Assembly (NCBI GenBank): GCA_035764725.1
Contig: DASTYT010000142.1
Span: forward strand, 1 to 64,000
Reading direction: 5' to 3'
DNA from: Candidatus Methylomirabilota bacterium
GTDB taxonomy: Bacteria > Methylomirabilota > Methylomirabilia > Rokubacteriales > CSP1-6
Length of the DNA: 64,000 bases
How positions within the stretch are numbered: the first letter of the stretch is position 1; every line of letters begins with the position of its first letter. Below, in pieces: positions 15,697-26,042 of the stretch. The translations under genes and the position numbers were made by a program. Below the pieces are notes generated by a model. It was not told the origin of the DNA, made no database searches, and saw only the letters and a list, made by a program, of their open reading frames with translations.

Positions 15697-16224
15697 TCAA
15701 GGAAGCGCTCGGGTGCGCACGATGAGCGGATGGCGCCGCAACGTCCAGAGCAGGATCGGGACCCCGACGGCGCCGGGCAGGAGCCAATGAGCCACGGGCG
15801 GCAGCGAATGCCATAGCAGCAAGTTCGGTCCATTGTCCACGTAGAACGCCGTGAGGAGCAAGATATACGACACCGACATCCCGGTAACGTGCACCGGCAG
15901 CCAGCCACGCCAGAGGCACCGTCTCGCCATTCGGCCAACCGCTGCCGCACCAAAGGACAGAATGCCGAGCACGAGAAGATGCGTGTCATGTGGCCAGCGC
16001 AGGATTGAGAGGGCGGCCATGGTTAGCGACACCACGACGAGACTCCAGTAGTACACCGCGCCTGCAGACGGATGCCGGCCCGCATGCTTCGGACTCAACA
16101 TGGCGCCGATGCCGGCGACCGTTGAGACAAGGCCGGCCGCTACGTGCACCGCCACGATACTGAGGAATACGGGGGAGGATGATGGGATGGGGATGCCGAG
16201 GACAACAACTCCTTGATCCATCAT
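15697..16224 (-). CDS. Small multi-pass membrane protein (DUF2306-like)
   Basis: 175 aa with five predicted hydrophobic helices, beginning IVAVHVAAGLVSTVAGIGAM and SLVVVSLTMAALSIL. Conserved-looking polar positions are a His in the first helix, a KHAGRHPSAGAVYYW loop, HDTHLLVLG, and a His in LPVHVTGMSVSYILLLTAFYVDNGP. That pattern is typical of DUF2306/YozB-like inner-membrane proteins, possibly binding haem or quinone through the paired His. The function is unknown. It stands alone between two short intergenic gaps. Confidence 0.68.
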   Translation of the reverse strand: MMDQGVVVLGIPIPSSSPVFLSIVAVHVAAGLVSTVAGIGAMLSPKHAGRHPSAGAVYYWSLVVVSLTMAALSILRWPHDTHLLVLGILSFGAAAVGRMARRCLWRGWLPVHVTGMSVSYILLLTAFYVDNGPNLLLWHSLPPVAHWLLPGAVGVPILLWTLRRHPLIVRTRALP

Positions 16225-16395
16225 CGCGTCAGGCTAGAGCGGCTTCAGCTCTCTGCCGTCATCCTTTCCGGGCCGGGGACATGTGGCACGCCCGTAATCG
16301 AAACGCAATCTCGGCGTCCGGTCAAATTCACGAGGTGACATACCGAGGCCGCTCGATTCTGTCATCGCGATGAGCCGTGCGACATCTCGACGCGC

Positions 16396-17619
16396 TCAGG
16401 CTGAGCGGGAGACTCCCGCGCTTGTCGTGCGGACGTGGCTGCGGTCCCCCGCCAAGTCCCGCGGCGCCAGCATGCGAAAGGCGATCTGGCCCAGCGTCAT
16501 GATGACCGCCACGTGCAGGAAGGCCAGGCCCCAGCCCTTCACCGACATGCCGCCCGAGAGGTCGAGGATCCACCCGATGACGATGGGACCGATGAAGCCG
16601 CCGACGTAGCCGGACATGGAATGCACGGCGAGGGTAGCTCCGCGGCGCGCGGGATCGGCGCTGCCGGCGGCCCCAGCGGTGAGTGAAGACGAATCCAGCC
16701 AGATGAGGAGGCCATAGACCAGGACGAGCAGCGCGGCGAGCAAATAGGACCGAGGCCCGACGAAACCGATGATGGCGCCGCAGAGCGCGGAGCCGGTCAT
16801 GGCCAGGCGCACCAGCCGCTGCCGGCCGAGGCGGATCGAGGCCTCGTTGCCCGCCACGCTGATCCAGGTTCCGACCAGCCCCATCAGCATGGCCACGGTG
16901 GTCGGCGCGAGCCACGCCTTCTCCCCGGTGGCGGCGGCCACGTACGCGAGGAAGGCGACCGCCCAGCCACGCAGGGAGTTCATCTCCCACGTGTGCGCCC
17001 AGTAGCCCAGCGCGTAGGCCATGGCGGACCGGTTGCGGAGCACCGGCCGGAAGTCGAAGAGGGCCCCACCGGCCGCCGCGTGGGCGCGCCGCTCCCGTGC
17101 GGGCACGGACCAGAACACCAGGAGCCACGCCGCCAGCGTGACCACTCCGCCGGCGAGAAAGGCCTGGCGCCAGCCGTACCACGGGCCGAGCGTGCCTGCG
17201 AAGACGAACGAGATCGAGCCGGCGATGCCGATGCTCGCCGCGTGGCCCGCCACCGCGCGCGACATCAGCATGGGATCGACGCGATCGGCGAGGAGCTTGA
17301 GACCCGTCATGTACGTACCCGCCCAGCCCACGCCCGCCAGCGCGCGCAACGCGATCGCGCTCCAGAAGCCGTCTGCGAGGGCGGCGAAGCCCAGATGGCT
17401 CAGGGTGGTGAGGGCCACGCCCGTGAGGTACACGCGGCGCGCGTCGATCCGGTCCGTGAGCGTGACGAGGATGGGGACCGACAGAGCGTACGCGGCGTAG
17501 AAGACGCCGGTGATCCAGCCGGCTTCACGGTTCGTGAGGCGCCAGTCGGTCATGAACACCGGCAGCAGCGCAGGCCACGTGTACGCGCCGATCTGCGCGA
17601 AGACCTGCGCCGCGCACAC
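16396..17619 (-). CDS. MFS transporter at the end of the arsenic operon
   Basis: 407 aa with about 12 transmembrane helices. The start is a GTG (MCAAQVFAQIGAYTWPALLP). An MFS A-motif variant (LTDRIDARRVYLTGV) follows helix 2, and the second half has the matching loop after FVFAGTLGPWYGWRQAF. It starts 23 bases after the arsC stop on the same strand, so it is probably cotranscribed with the arsenic genes. It could export an arsenical or an acetylated product; a general metabolite exporter is the alternative. Confidence 0.82.
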   Translation of the reverse strand: MCAAQVFAQIGAYTWPALLPVFMTDWRLTNREAGWITGVFYAAYALSVPILVTLTDRIDARRVYLTGVALTTLSHLGFAALADGFWSAIALRALAGVGWAGTYMTGLKLLADRVDPMLMSRAVAGHAASIGIAGSISFVFAGTLGPWYGWRQAFLAGGVVTLAAWLLVFWSVPARERRAHAAAGGALFDFRPVLRNRSAMAYALGYWAHTWEMNSLRGWAVAFLAYVAAATGEKAWLAPTTVAMLMGLVGTWISVAGNEASIRLGRQRLVRLAMTGSALCGAIIGFVGPRSYLLAALLVLVYGLLIWLDSSSLTAGAAGSADPARRGATLAVHSMSGYVGGFIGPIVIGWILDLSGGMSVKGWGLAFLHVAVIMTLGQIAFRMLAPRDLAGDRSHVRTTSAGVSRSA

Positions 17620-17642
17620 GAAGCCGACGAGGCGGGCCGGGG

Positions 17643-18065
17643 TCAGGGGGCGGGTTCCTTCAGCCAGGCGACCAGGCGCTCGTGGATCTGGTCCCGCACG
17701 CGCCGGAAGACGGCGAGCCGCTGAGCTTCGTCGCCCTGGGCCCGCGAGGGATCCTCGAACGACCAGTGCTGGCGCTTCACGGTGCCGGGAACGAACGGGC
17801 AGCGCTCGTTGGCGTCGTCACACACCGTGATCAGGTAATCCCACGGCAGCGGCGTGACATCCTCGTAGCGTTTCGACGTATGCCCGCTGATGTCGATGTT
17901 CTTCTCGGCCATGACCCGGATGGCCAGCGGGTTCACCCTGGTCTTCTCGGTGCCCGCGCTGCCCGCCTCGAGCCGATCGCCGGCCAGGGCACGCAGGAAG
18001 CCCTCGGCCATCTGGCTCCGAGCCGAGTTGTGCGTGCACAGGAAGAGCACCCGCGGCTTGCTCAC
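17643..18065 (-). CDS. arsC: Arsenate reductase, low-molecular-weight phosphatase type
   Basis: 140 aa. The GTG at 18065 is used because it overlaps the upstream stop (GTGA) and is immediately followed by the family N-terminus SKPRVLFLCTHNSARSQMAEG. The P-loop CTHNSARS (Cys-x5-Arg) is the catalytic site. YEDVTPLPWDYLITVCDDANERCPFVPG carries the resolving-Cys region and the Asp, as in thioredoxin-coupled ArsC. It reduces arsenate to arsenite in the cytoplasm. In this operon the arsenite would leave through the neighbouring aquaporin, since no ArsB or Acr3 is present. Confidence 0.93.
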   Translation of the reverse strand: MSKPRVLFLCTHNSARSQMAEGFLRALAGDRLEAGSAGTEKTRVNPLAIRVMAEKNIDISGHTSKRYEDVTPLPWDYLITVCDDANERCPFVPGTVKRQHWSFEDPSRAQGDEAQRLAVFRRVRDQIHERLVAWLKEPAP

Positions 18066-18556
18066 GGGAGGAGCCGCTCCACGATCACGCAGTCGCGCCA
18101 CTGACCCTCCAGCTTCCCGTGGCGCTCGTAGACGCCTACCACCCGGAAGCCGCAGCGCTTGTGAAGCGCCAGGCTCGCCACGTTCTCGGGGAAGATTCTG
18201 GAGACGATCTTCCAGAAGCCCCGCTCGGCATAGGTGCGGCAGAGGGCGTCCAGCGCGGCGCGGCCGGCGCCCGAGCCGCGCGCCGCGCGCGCCACATAGA
18301 CCGAGTGCTCGGCAACACCGGCGTACGCGGACCGGGTTCGATAGGCGCCGGCCCCGGCCCACGCGACGACCTGCCCCTCGCGCTCCACCACCACCGTCGG
18401 GAAGCGGTCACCCTTCTCCGCGATCTGGGTAGCGAGCTGCTCCGCCGTGCGCGGCTCGGTCTCGAAGGTGGCGATGCGGTCCGCGATGCCCTCGTTGTAG
18501 ATGGCCGCGATCGCGGCCGCATCGGCCGTGGTGGCCAGACGCGTGCTGAGCGTCAT
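18062..18556 (-). CDS. PAT/ArsN-like GNAT acetyltransferase
   Basis: 164 aa from the ATG at 18556, which overlaps the aquaporin stop (ATGA). It belongs to the phosphinothricin-acetyltransferase branch of GNAT: AIYNEGIADRIATFETEPRT, then HSVYVARAARGSGAGRAALD (acetyl-CoA loop) and LHKRCGFRVVGVYERHGK. In arsenic operons this branch is called ArsN; ArsN1 acetylates arsinothricin, an arsenic analogue of phosphinothricin. Position between the aquaporin and arsC genes supports arsenical detoxification, but a general PAT role cannot be excluded. Confidence 0.85.
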   Translation of the reverse strand: MTLSTRLATTADAAAIAAIYNEGIADRIATFETEPRTAEQLATQIAEKGDRFPTVVVEREGQVVAWAGAGAYRTRSAYAGVAEHSVYVARAARGSGAGRAALDALCRTYAERGFWKIVSRIFPENVASLALHKRCGFRVVGVYERHGKLEGQWRDCVIVERLLP

Positions 18557-19257
18557 CGGGCGCGGACGATCACGTCGGGCGCGGCGGCCGGCAGCGCGGG
18601 GCTCAGCCAGCGAAAGAACGCGGTCGCGCTCATGGCGCCCAGCAGCTGGGCCACGATGAAGCCGGGCGCATCGGCGGGCCGGATGCCGGCGAAGGTGTCG
18701 GAGGCGGCTCGAGCCAGCGTCACCGCCGGGTTCGCGAACGACGTCGAGGCGGTGAACCAGTAGGCGGCGGTGATATAGGCGGCCACCGCGAAGGGGACGA
18801 AGGCCGAGTGGGCGCGGACGCAACCCCAGATGACCGCCAGCAGGCCGAACGTCGCCACGAACTCGCTGAACATCTGAGCCGGCCCGGAGCGGGCATGCTG
18901 CGAGGCGAAGAAGAGCGGCAGCTCGAACATCGTGTGGGCGGCGGCCACGCCCGCGTAGGCCCCGAGCACCTGCGCGCCGACATACGGCAGGACGTGGGAC
19001 CACGCGATGCCTCCCTGCCAGGCGTCGGCGAGGGTGACGGCGGGGTTGAAGTGGGCGCCCGAGATCGGACCGAACGTCAGGATCAGGGCGACCAATGCCG
19101 CGCCGGTTGCGACCGTGTTGGCGAGGAGCGCCAATGCGACATTGCCGCCGGCCAGGCGCTCGGCCATGATGCCAGAGCCCACGACGGCTGCGAGGAGCAT
19201 AGCGGTCCCCACGCATTCCGCGGCCAGTCGTCGGGCAAGATTCGGTCGGCTGCTCAC
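18553..19257 (-). CDS. aqpS: Aquaglyceroporin-like channel (AqpS-type arsenite/methylarsenite channel)
   Basis: 234 aa from the GTG at 19257 (GTGA overlap with the upstream stop). Six membrane helices and both half-helix signatures are visible: AHFNPAVTLADA (~68-79) and SFANPAVTLARA (~173-184). In organisms lacking ArsB/Acr3, an aquaporin next to arsC lets arsenite flow out down its gradient; AqpS of Sinorhizobium is the known case. The replacement of the usual export pump by a channel fits this locus. Glycerol or water transport alone is less likely given the flanking ars genes. Confidence 0.87.
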   Translation of the reverse strand: MSSRPNLARRLAAECVGTAMLLAAVVGSGIMAERLAGGNVALALLANTVATGAALVALILTFGPISGAHFNPAVTLADAWQGGIAWSHVLPYVGAQVLGAYAGVAAAHTMFELPLFFASQHARSGPAQMFSEFVATFGLLAVIWGCVRAHSAFVPFAVAAYITAAYWFTASTSFANPAVTLARAASDTFAGIRPADAPGFIVAQLLGAMSATAFFRWLSPALPAAAPDVIVRAR

Positions 19258-19697
19258 GCGGAGCCGCAGCAGGATCCGCCCTTGGCGAGCGGAAGTATCC
19301 CGCGGCTCTTCTGCGGCTCGTCGCCTTCCAGGTCGTAGTTGAGGTGGTAGACCTCCCACTCCACGCCGTCCGGGTCCTTCACCCAGAACTTGTCCTGATT
19401 CGCGTGGCAGCAGTCGACGCCCAACTCTTCCTGCACCGGTAGGCCGGCGGCCTTCACTCGCGCCAGCTCGGCCATCACCGTCGCCACCGCGTCCACCTGG
19501 ACGCCGACGTGGTCGATGGTGCCGGCGGCGGCGGCCCCGCCGCTCGAGAGCGCCAGGTTCACGGGCGCCCAGTCGGGCAGGAACTTGACGTAGCCCGGCT
19601 TGATCTTGACCGGCGCCGTCCCGAGGAACTGCTCGTAGAAGGCGCGGCTCTTCGTCAGGTCCGAGACATGCAGGTGAAGATGAACCTTCGCGCTCAT
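19254..19697 (-). CDS. arsI: ArsI/CadI-family glyoxalase-fold (VOC) protein, candidate C-As lyase
   Basis: 147 aa. It starts MSAKVHLHLHVSDLTKSRAFYEQFLG, the VOC beta-alpha-beta module with the first metal-ligand His region. DHVGVQVD supplies the second His and VEWEVYHLN the Glu ligand. GVDCCHANQDKFW has the vicinal Cys pair that ArsI uses to bind trivalent organoarsenicals before cleaving the C-As bond with O2 and Fe(II). The C-terminus ends GGSCCGSA, giving a second Cys pair. It is the first structural gene after arsR. The CadI-type name is used for the same family. Confidence 0.87.
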   Translation of the reverse strand: MSAKVHLHLHVSDLTKSRAFYEQFLGTAPVKIKPGYVKFLPDWAPVNLALSSGGAAAAGTIDHVGVQVDAVATVMAELARVKAAGLPVQEELGVDCCHANQDKFWVKDPDGVEWEVYHLNYDLEGDEPQKSRGILPLAKGGSCCGSA

Positions 19698-19709
19698 GAT
19701 GGTCCCTCC

Positions 19710-20018
19710 CTAGCAGCAGGCGGTGAGAAGCCGGACAAGCGTCGTCACTGCCTCCCGCTTCACGGAATAGTAGATGTAGCGCTCTTCCTTCCGGCTCTCG
19801 ACGAGTCCCGCCCGCCGGAGCAGATCCAGATGATGCGAGAGCGTGGGGCCGGGGATCTCGACCTCGGCTTGTATCTCGCCGGCGGACAGCTCCTTGCCCG
19901 CGTGCACGAGGCAAAAGAACACCTGAAGACGAGAGAGGTGGGCGAGCGCCTTGAACGCTTCGACGTGCTCCTCGCTCGCGTGGAGCTGGGCGAGGGGAAG
20001 CCGTGCGATGGTCTTCAT
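19710..20018 (-). CDS. arsR: ArsR/SmtB-family transcriptional repressor
   Basis: 102 aa. The frame is open to 20072, but the ATG at 20018 (MKTIARLPLAQL) is preferred because the probable promoter places transcription start near 20065, downstream of the earlier ATG. The winged-helix core is clear: AFKALAHLSRLQVFFCLVHAG, then PGPTLSHHLDLLRRAGLVESRKEERYIYYSV with recognition helix and wing. Metal-binding Cys are not in the classical ELCVC position. A Cys in FFCLVHA and the C-terminal Cys pair (TACC) are candidate As(III) ligands. It would autoregulate the leftward operon and probably the divergent MFS gene. Confidence 0.9.
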   Translation of the reverse strand: MKTIARLPLAQLHASEEHVEAFKALAHLSRLQVFFCLVHAGKELSAGEIQAEVEIPGPTLSHHLDLLRRAGLVESRKEERYIYYSVKREAVTTLVRLLTACC

Positions 20019-20071
20019 GTGTCGATCGCCATGCTGGTGATCCCTTCCCGAACTGGATTTAGACATTTCCA

Positions 20072-20100
20072 TAGTTATCGAAATATGGTATGAATGTCAA
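20072..20100 (-). promoter_or_regulatory. Candidate arsR promoter
   Basis: On the minus strand TTGACA (20100-20095), a perfect -35, is separated by 17 bases from TAACTA (20077-20072), a fair -10. The interval is AT-rich in an otherwise very GC-rich region and sits between arsR and the divergent MFS gene. On the plus strand TAGACA (20060-20065) and TATGGT (20084-20089) at 18 bases form a weaker facing promoter. An ArsR dimer bound here could repress both directions. Confidence 0.6.
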
Positions 20101-21395
20101 GTCTTATGAATATGACGAGCCCGAGCGCGCGCGCAACCTGGTCGGCACGGATCACCGACCCCATGGTCACCGCCGTGCTCGCGCTCGGGATCACCCAGAT
20201 CACGGCCTGGGGGACCAGCTACTACTGCCTCGGGGTGCTCGCCGGGCCCATCAGTCAGGACACGGGTTGGAGCCGGGGCTTCGTGTTCCTCGGGTTCACG
20301 GTCGCGCTCCTCGCCATGGGCATCGTGTCGAGCTGGGTGGGGCGCCTTATCGACCGGCACGGCGGCCGCAAGGTGATGACGCTCGGCACCATCCTGGTGT
20401 CGGCTGGCCTGTTCGCGCTCGGTCACGTTCACAGCGAGGCGGCGTATCTCGCGGTGTGGGCGTTCCTCGGCATCGGGATGCGGCTCTGTCTCTACGACGC
20501 TGCCTTCGCCGCGCTGGTGCAGGTCGCGCCGTCACGCGGACGGAAGGCGATCTCGTATCTCACGCTCTTCGGCGCATTCGCGTCGTCCGTCTTTTGGGTC
20601 GTCGGGCACGAGCTGAATCAGCGGGTGGGATGGCGGGAGACCTTGGTCCTCTTCGCGCTGATCAACTTGGTGATCTGTCTGCCGCTGCACTGGTTCGGGC
20701 TCGCGCGGCGCGAGCCTGCGGGACGCGCCCCCACCCCGCGCGGCGCGCCCGCCGCCTCCCCCGAGGACCCGCCCCTCGAGGGGCGCGCCCGCTCGGTGGC
20801 CATCGTGCTCTTCGCCCTCATCATGTCGCTCAACGGCTTCGTGTTCGGCGTGGTCTCGGTGCAGCTGGTCCCGCTGCTCGAGGCGGCGGGCTTGGTCACC
20901 GCGGTCGCGGTGTGGGTGGCCTCACTGAAGGGGGTTGCGCAGTTCGGCGGGCGCGTGGTCGAGATCGTCTTCGCCCGCAATCTACGGGCCATCACCGTCG
21001 GCCGCATCGCCGTCGCGGTGCTTCCGCCGTCGCTGCTACTGCTCCTGAGCGGAACCGGCCATCTGTACATGGTCGTGGCGTTCACGCTGCTCATGGGGGC
21101 CTCCCAGGGCGTGATCACGATCGTGCGCGGCGCCGTACCCCTGGTCATGTTCGGCGCCCAGGGCTACGGGGCCGTGCTCGGCGCCATCGCCGCGCCGGTG
21201 CTGATCGTCAATGCGGCTTCGCCCACCGCGTTCGCGTGGATCGTGGACCGCTGGGGCTGGCCCACCGCGCGCGTGTCCCTGCTGGTGGGCTCCGCCGCCG
21301 CGTGGGTCGTCATGGAGCTGATGTCGGCCTGGTATGAACGGCAGCGGCGCCCCGCCGCGGGCGCGGTGAACCGTCGAGGCGTGGTGCGCGAGTGA
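20094..21395 (+). CDS. MFS transporter, divergent from arsR
   Basis: 433 aa with about 12 helices. It begins near ITDPMVTAVLALGITQITAWGTSYYCLGV and has the A-motif region WVGRLIDRHGGRKVMTLG after helix 2. The ATG at 20094 overlaps the arsR -35; ATGs at 20106 and 20112 are equally possible starts, and all precede helix 1. The position back-to-back with arsR makes it a candidate arsenical exporter (ArsK/ArsJ-like role), but the sequence alone does not prove substrate. The stop overlaps the next GNAT gene by four bases (GTGA). Confidence 0.84.
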   Translation: MSSLMNMTSPSARATWSARITDPMVTAVLALGITQITAWGTSYYCLGVLAGPISQDTGWSRGFVFLGFTVALLAMGIVSSWVGRLIDRHGGRKVMTLGTILVSAGLFALGHVHSEAAYLAVWAFLGIGMRLCLYDAAFAALVQVAPSRGRKAISYLTLFGAFASSVFWVVGHELNQRVGWRETLVLFALINLVICLPLHWFGLARREPAGRAPTPRGAPAASPEDPPLEGRARSVAIVLFALIMSLNGFVFGVVSVQLVPLLEAAGLVTAVAVWVASLKGVAQFGGRVVEIVFARNLRAITVGRIAVAVLPPSLLLLLSGTGHLYMVVAFTLLMGASQGVITIVRGAVPLVMFGAQGYGAVLGAIAAPVLIVNAASPTAFAWIVDRWGWPTARVSLLVGSAAAWVVMELMSAWYERQRRPAAGAVNRRGVVRE

Positions 21396-21958
21396 GTCCC
21401 GCCGCGATCACCATCCGCGACGCGGAGGAGCGCGATCTTCCGGTTATCAACGCGATCTTCAACCTCGAGGTCGTGGAGTCGGCGTTCCTCTACGTCGAGG
21501 CGCCGGTCAGCGCCGACGACCGGCTCGCGTGGCTGCGAACGCATCGGATGGCGCGCCTGCCCGTCATCGTGGCGGTCGACCCAGGCGACCCGACGACGGT
21601 CCTGGGCTGGGCGTCCCTCTCTCCGTACCGGGTATCGAGCGGCTACCGGTTCACGCTGGAGGCGAGCGTCTACGTCGCGCGCGGCTCGCATCGCCGCGGC
21701 ATCGGGCGCGCTCTGCTTGCCGCCCTCCACGAGCGGGCGCAGGCGCGCGAGGCGCACGCGATCGTCGCGAGCATCGACAGCGAGAACACGCCGAGCATCG
21801 CGCTCTTCGAGCGATTCGGCTACGTCGAGGCGGCGCGCCTGACCGAGGTCGGTCGGAAATTCGACCGGTGGCGCACCCAGCTCCTCTTCCTGCTCAAGGT
21901 CTCTAGGCCACCACGCACTCGTAGGGCAGGAGCTGCCGCGGGCGCGCGAGATCGTTGA
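21392..21958 (+). CDS. Second PAT-like GNAT acetyltransferase
   Basis: 188 aa, GTG start overlapping the MFS stop. It has PAT-branch GNAT features: INAIFNLEVVESAFLYVEAP, VYVARGSHRRGIGRALLAAL (acetyl-CoA binding) and NTPSIALFERFGYVEAARL. Coupled to the MFS carrier, the pair looks like a modify-and-export cassette, possibly for phosphinothricin- or arsinothricin-like compounds. The last ~17 residues (RPPRTRRAGAAAGARDR) run into the end of the convergent treZ gene and are probably non-conserved. Confidence 0.83.
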   Translation: MSPAAITIRDAEERDLPVINAIFNLEVVESAFLYVEAPVSADDRLAWLRTHRMARLPVIVAVDPGDPTTVLGWASLSPYRVSSGYRFTLEASVYVARGSHRRGIGRALLAALHERAQAREAHAIVASIDSENTPSIALFERFGYVEAARLTEVGRKFDRWRTQLLFLLKVSRPPRTRRAGAAAGARDR

Positions 21959-23756
21959 GGCGGGCCCCACCGTACAGCGCCTGCTCCGAGCTCCACTTCG
22001 CGCGGCCGCCGGGAAGCGACCCCTCCGATACGGGCTGCGGAGTACCGGCGAGATTGAAGAGCGCGCGGAGCACAGCGCCGCTGGCCGCATTTCCCCGGGT
22101 GAGCTCCAGCACGGGTCCCGCCGCCGCGTCCGGCAGCAGTCGCACGGAAGGCCGCGTGAAGTCCCGCAGCGCCGGCCACTCGCGCCGCGCGGCCAGCAGA
22201 TCCCGGTAGAGCTGCCGCAGTCCCGCGCGTGGCGAGCCCTCGGGCCACGACCAGTCGAGCCGGGCCGAGCGGAACGTGGTCTCGGCGCCCGGGTCCGGCA
22301 CCTCGCCTTGCCACGCGAAGGCCGCGAATTCCTGCGCGCGGCCTTCACGCACTGCCCGCATCAGCCGCGGGTCGCCGAACGAGCAGAAGAACGGGAAGGG
22401 GTGCGTCTCGCCGTACTCCTGGCCCATGAAGAGCAACGGCAAGTATGGCGAGAGGAGCAGCAGGCACGCGGCCAGGCGCTGGGCGGCCGGGTCGGGGAGC
22501 AGGGTCGAGAGGCGGTCGCCGCGCGCGCGATTGCCGACCTGATCGTGATTCTGCACGCACACGACAAAGCGATCGGGCCCGAGATCCGGCGGCAGCGGCG
22601 CGCCATGATGACGCCGGCGGTGCACGCTGTAGTCCCCCGCATAGACGAAGGGCGTCTCGAGCGCGCGCGCGATCTGCCACGCCGAGCCGAAGTCCGCGTA
22701 GTAGCCCTGCCGCTCGCCGGTGAGATGGGTGTGCACGGCGTGGTGGAAGTCGTCCGCCCACTGGGCATCCAGGCCGAAGCCGCCGCGCGTGGCCCCCGCC
22801 AGCACGCGCGGGTCGTTCTGATCGCTCTCCGCGATCACGTGCAGCGGCCGGCCCATGCGGGCCGCCGCGTCGTCCGCCAGCTCCTGGATCGCACGCAGGA
22901 TGTGGCGCGCCCCCAGGTCGTAGATCGCGTGCACCGCGTCGAGCCTGAGCCCGTCCAGATGAAACTCCTCCAGCCACATGCGCACATTGTCGAGCACGAA
23001 CGCACGGACACCGTCGGAGCCGGGCCCGTCGTAGTTCACCGCGGCGCCCCACGGCGTCCGGTAATGATCGGTGAAGTACGGGCCGAACTCGCCGAGGTAG
23101 TTACCCTCGGGCCCGAGATGGTTGTAGACGACGTCGAGCACGACGGCGACCTCGGCCGCGTGGCAGGCGTCCACCAGTCGCTGGAGTCCGCGCGGCCCGC
23201 CGTAGGACTCCTGGGCCGCGTAGAGGAACGTCCCGTCATAGCCCCAGTTCCGCGCGCCGGGGAACTGCGCGATCGGCATCAGCTCGAGCGCGGTGACGCC
23301 CAGCTCGCGCAGCGCAGGCACCCGGGGGATGATGGCCTCGAACGTGCCCTCGGGCGTGAACGTCCCCACGTGGAGCTCGTAGAAGACGAGATCCCGCCGC
23401 GGCACCCCGCCCCAGCGCGCGTCCGTCCAGGCGAACTTGTCTGGCCGCACCACCGCCGACGGTCCGTGTACGCCGTCCGGCTGCCACAGCGAGCAGGGAT
23501 CCGGGCGCTCGGGGCCGTCGTCGAGCCGGTACGCGTAGCGCTGCCCCTCGTGAATGGCGGGAAGCCGGGCGGAGAAGTCACCCGCCTCTCCCGCGCTCAT
23601 CGGGTGGACACGCCGCTTCGTCCCGTCCACGAGCACCAGGTCCACGCGGTGGGCGCGGGGCGCCCAGACACGCCAGCACGTCGAGCCGTCGGGCTCGCCG
23701 GTCGCACCGGCACGCCGCCTCGCTTCAGTGCGATTCACGTCGTGAGACCCCAGCAA
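21903..23756 (-). CDS. treZ: Malto-oligosyltrehalose trehalohydrolase
   Basis: 617 aa, GH13 family. It releases trehalose from maltooligosyl-trehalose made by TreY. Order: N-terminal beta-sandwich (CWRVWAPRAHRVDLVLVDG, ~27-45), catalytic barrel starting DLVFYELHVGTFTPEGTF, VVLDVVYNHLGPEGNYL, the nucleophile in GLRLDAVHAI, the acid Glu in HVIAESDQND, and the transition-state Asp in QNHDQVGNR. The start is a TTG at 23756; a GTG at 23738 is an alternative. It is divergent from glgX-treY, and the two units share the 160-base gap between them. The 3' end overlaps the GNAT gene by 56 bases. Confidence 0.93.
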   Translation of the reverse strand: MLGSHDVNRTEARRRAGATGEPDGSTCWRVWAPRAHRVDLVLVDGTKRRVHPMSAGEAGDFSARLPAIHEGQRYAYRLDDGPERPDPCSLWQPDGVHGPSAVVRPDKFAWTDARWGGVPRRDLVFYELHVGTFTPEGTFEAIIPRVPALRELGVTALELMPIAQFPGARNWGYDGTFLYAAQESYGGPRGLQRLVDACHAAEVAVVLDVVYNHLGPEGNYLGEFGPYFTDHYRTPWGAAVNYDGPGSDGVRAFVLDNVRMWLEEFHLDGLRLDAVHAIYDLGARHILRAIQELADDAAARMGRPLHVIAESDQNDPRVLAGATRGGFGLDAQWADDFHHAVHTHLTGERQGYYADFGSAWQIARALETPFVYAGDYSVHRRRHHGAPLPPDLGPDRFVVCVQNHDQVGNRARGDRLSTLLPDPAAQRLAACLLLLSPYLPLLFMGQEYGETHPFPFFCSFGDPRLMRAVREGRAQEFAAFAWQGEVPDPGAETTFRSARLDWSWPEGSPRAGLRQLYRDLLAARREWPALRDFTRPSVRLLPDAAAGPVLELTRGNAASGAVLRALFNLAGTPQPVSEGSLPGGRAKWSSEQALYGGARLNDLARPRQLLPYECVVA

Positions 23757-23875
23757 GTCATGTGCCGCCCAGTCGAAACACCGCTCGGTAAAAGGTGACC
23801 AGGTGACCGAGCAAATCTTCTACCCCTGCTTCCGCCACACACGCTTAATCCGCGTCATTTCTATCCGCCGGTCCC

Positions 23876-23889
23876 GGCACGTCGTTTGC
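23876..23889 (+). promoter_or_regulatory. Candidate sigma-54 (-24/-12) promoter upstream of glgX
   Basis: GGCACG at 23876-23881, four bases, then TTGC at 23886-23889 gives GG-N10-GC at exact sigma-54 spacing, nearly the full consensus. Transcription would start near 23901. That favours translation from the ATG at 23916. No enhancer-binding regulator gene is in the window, so this is a motif-only call. Confidence 0.42.
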
Positions 23890-23915
23890 GTTATAAGGGG
23901 ATGGTGAACCCACCC

Positions 23916-26038
<2,123 letters not shown>

Positions 26039-26042
<4 letters not shown>

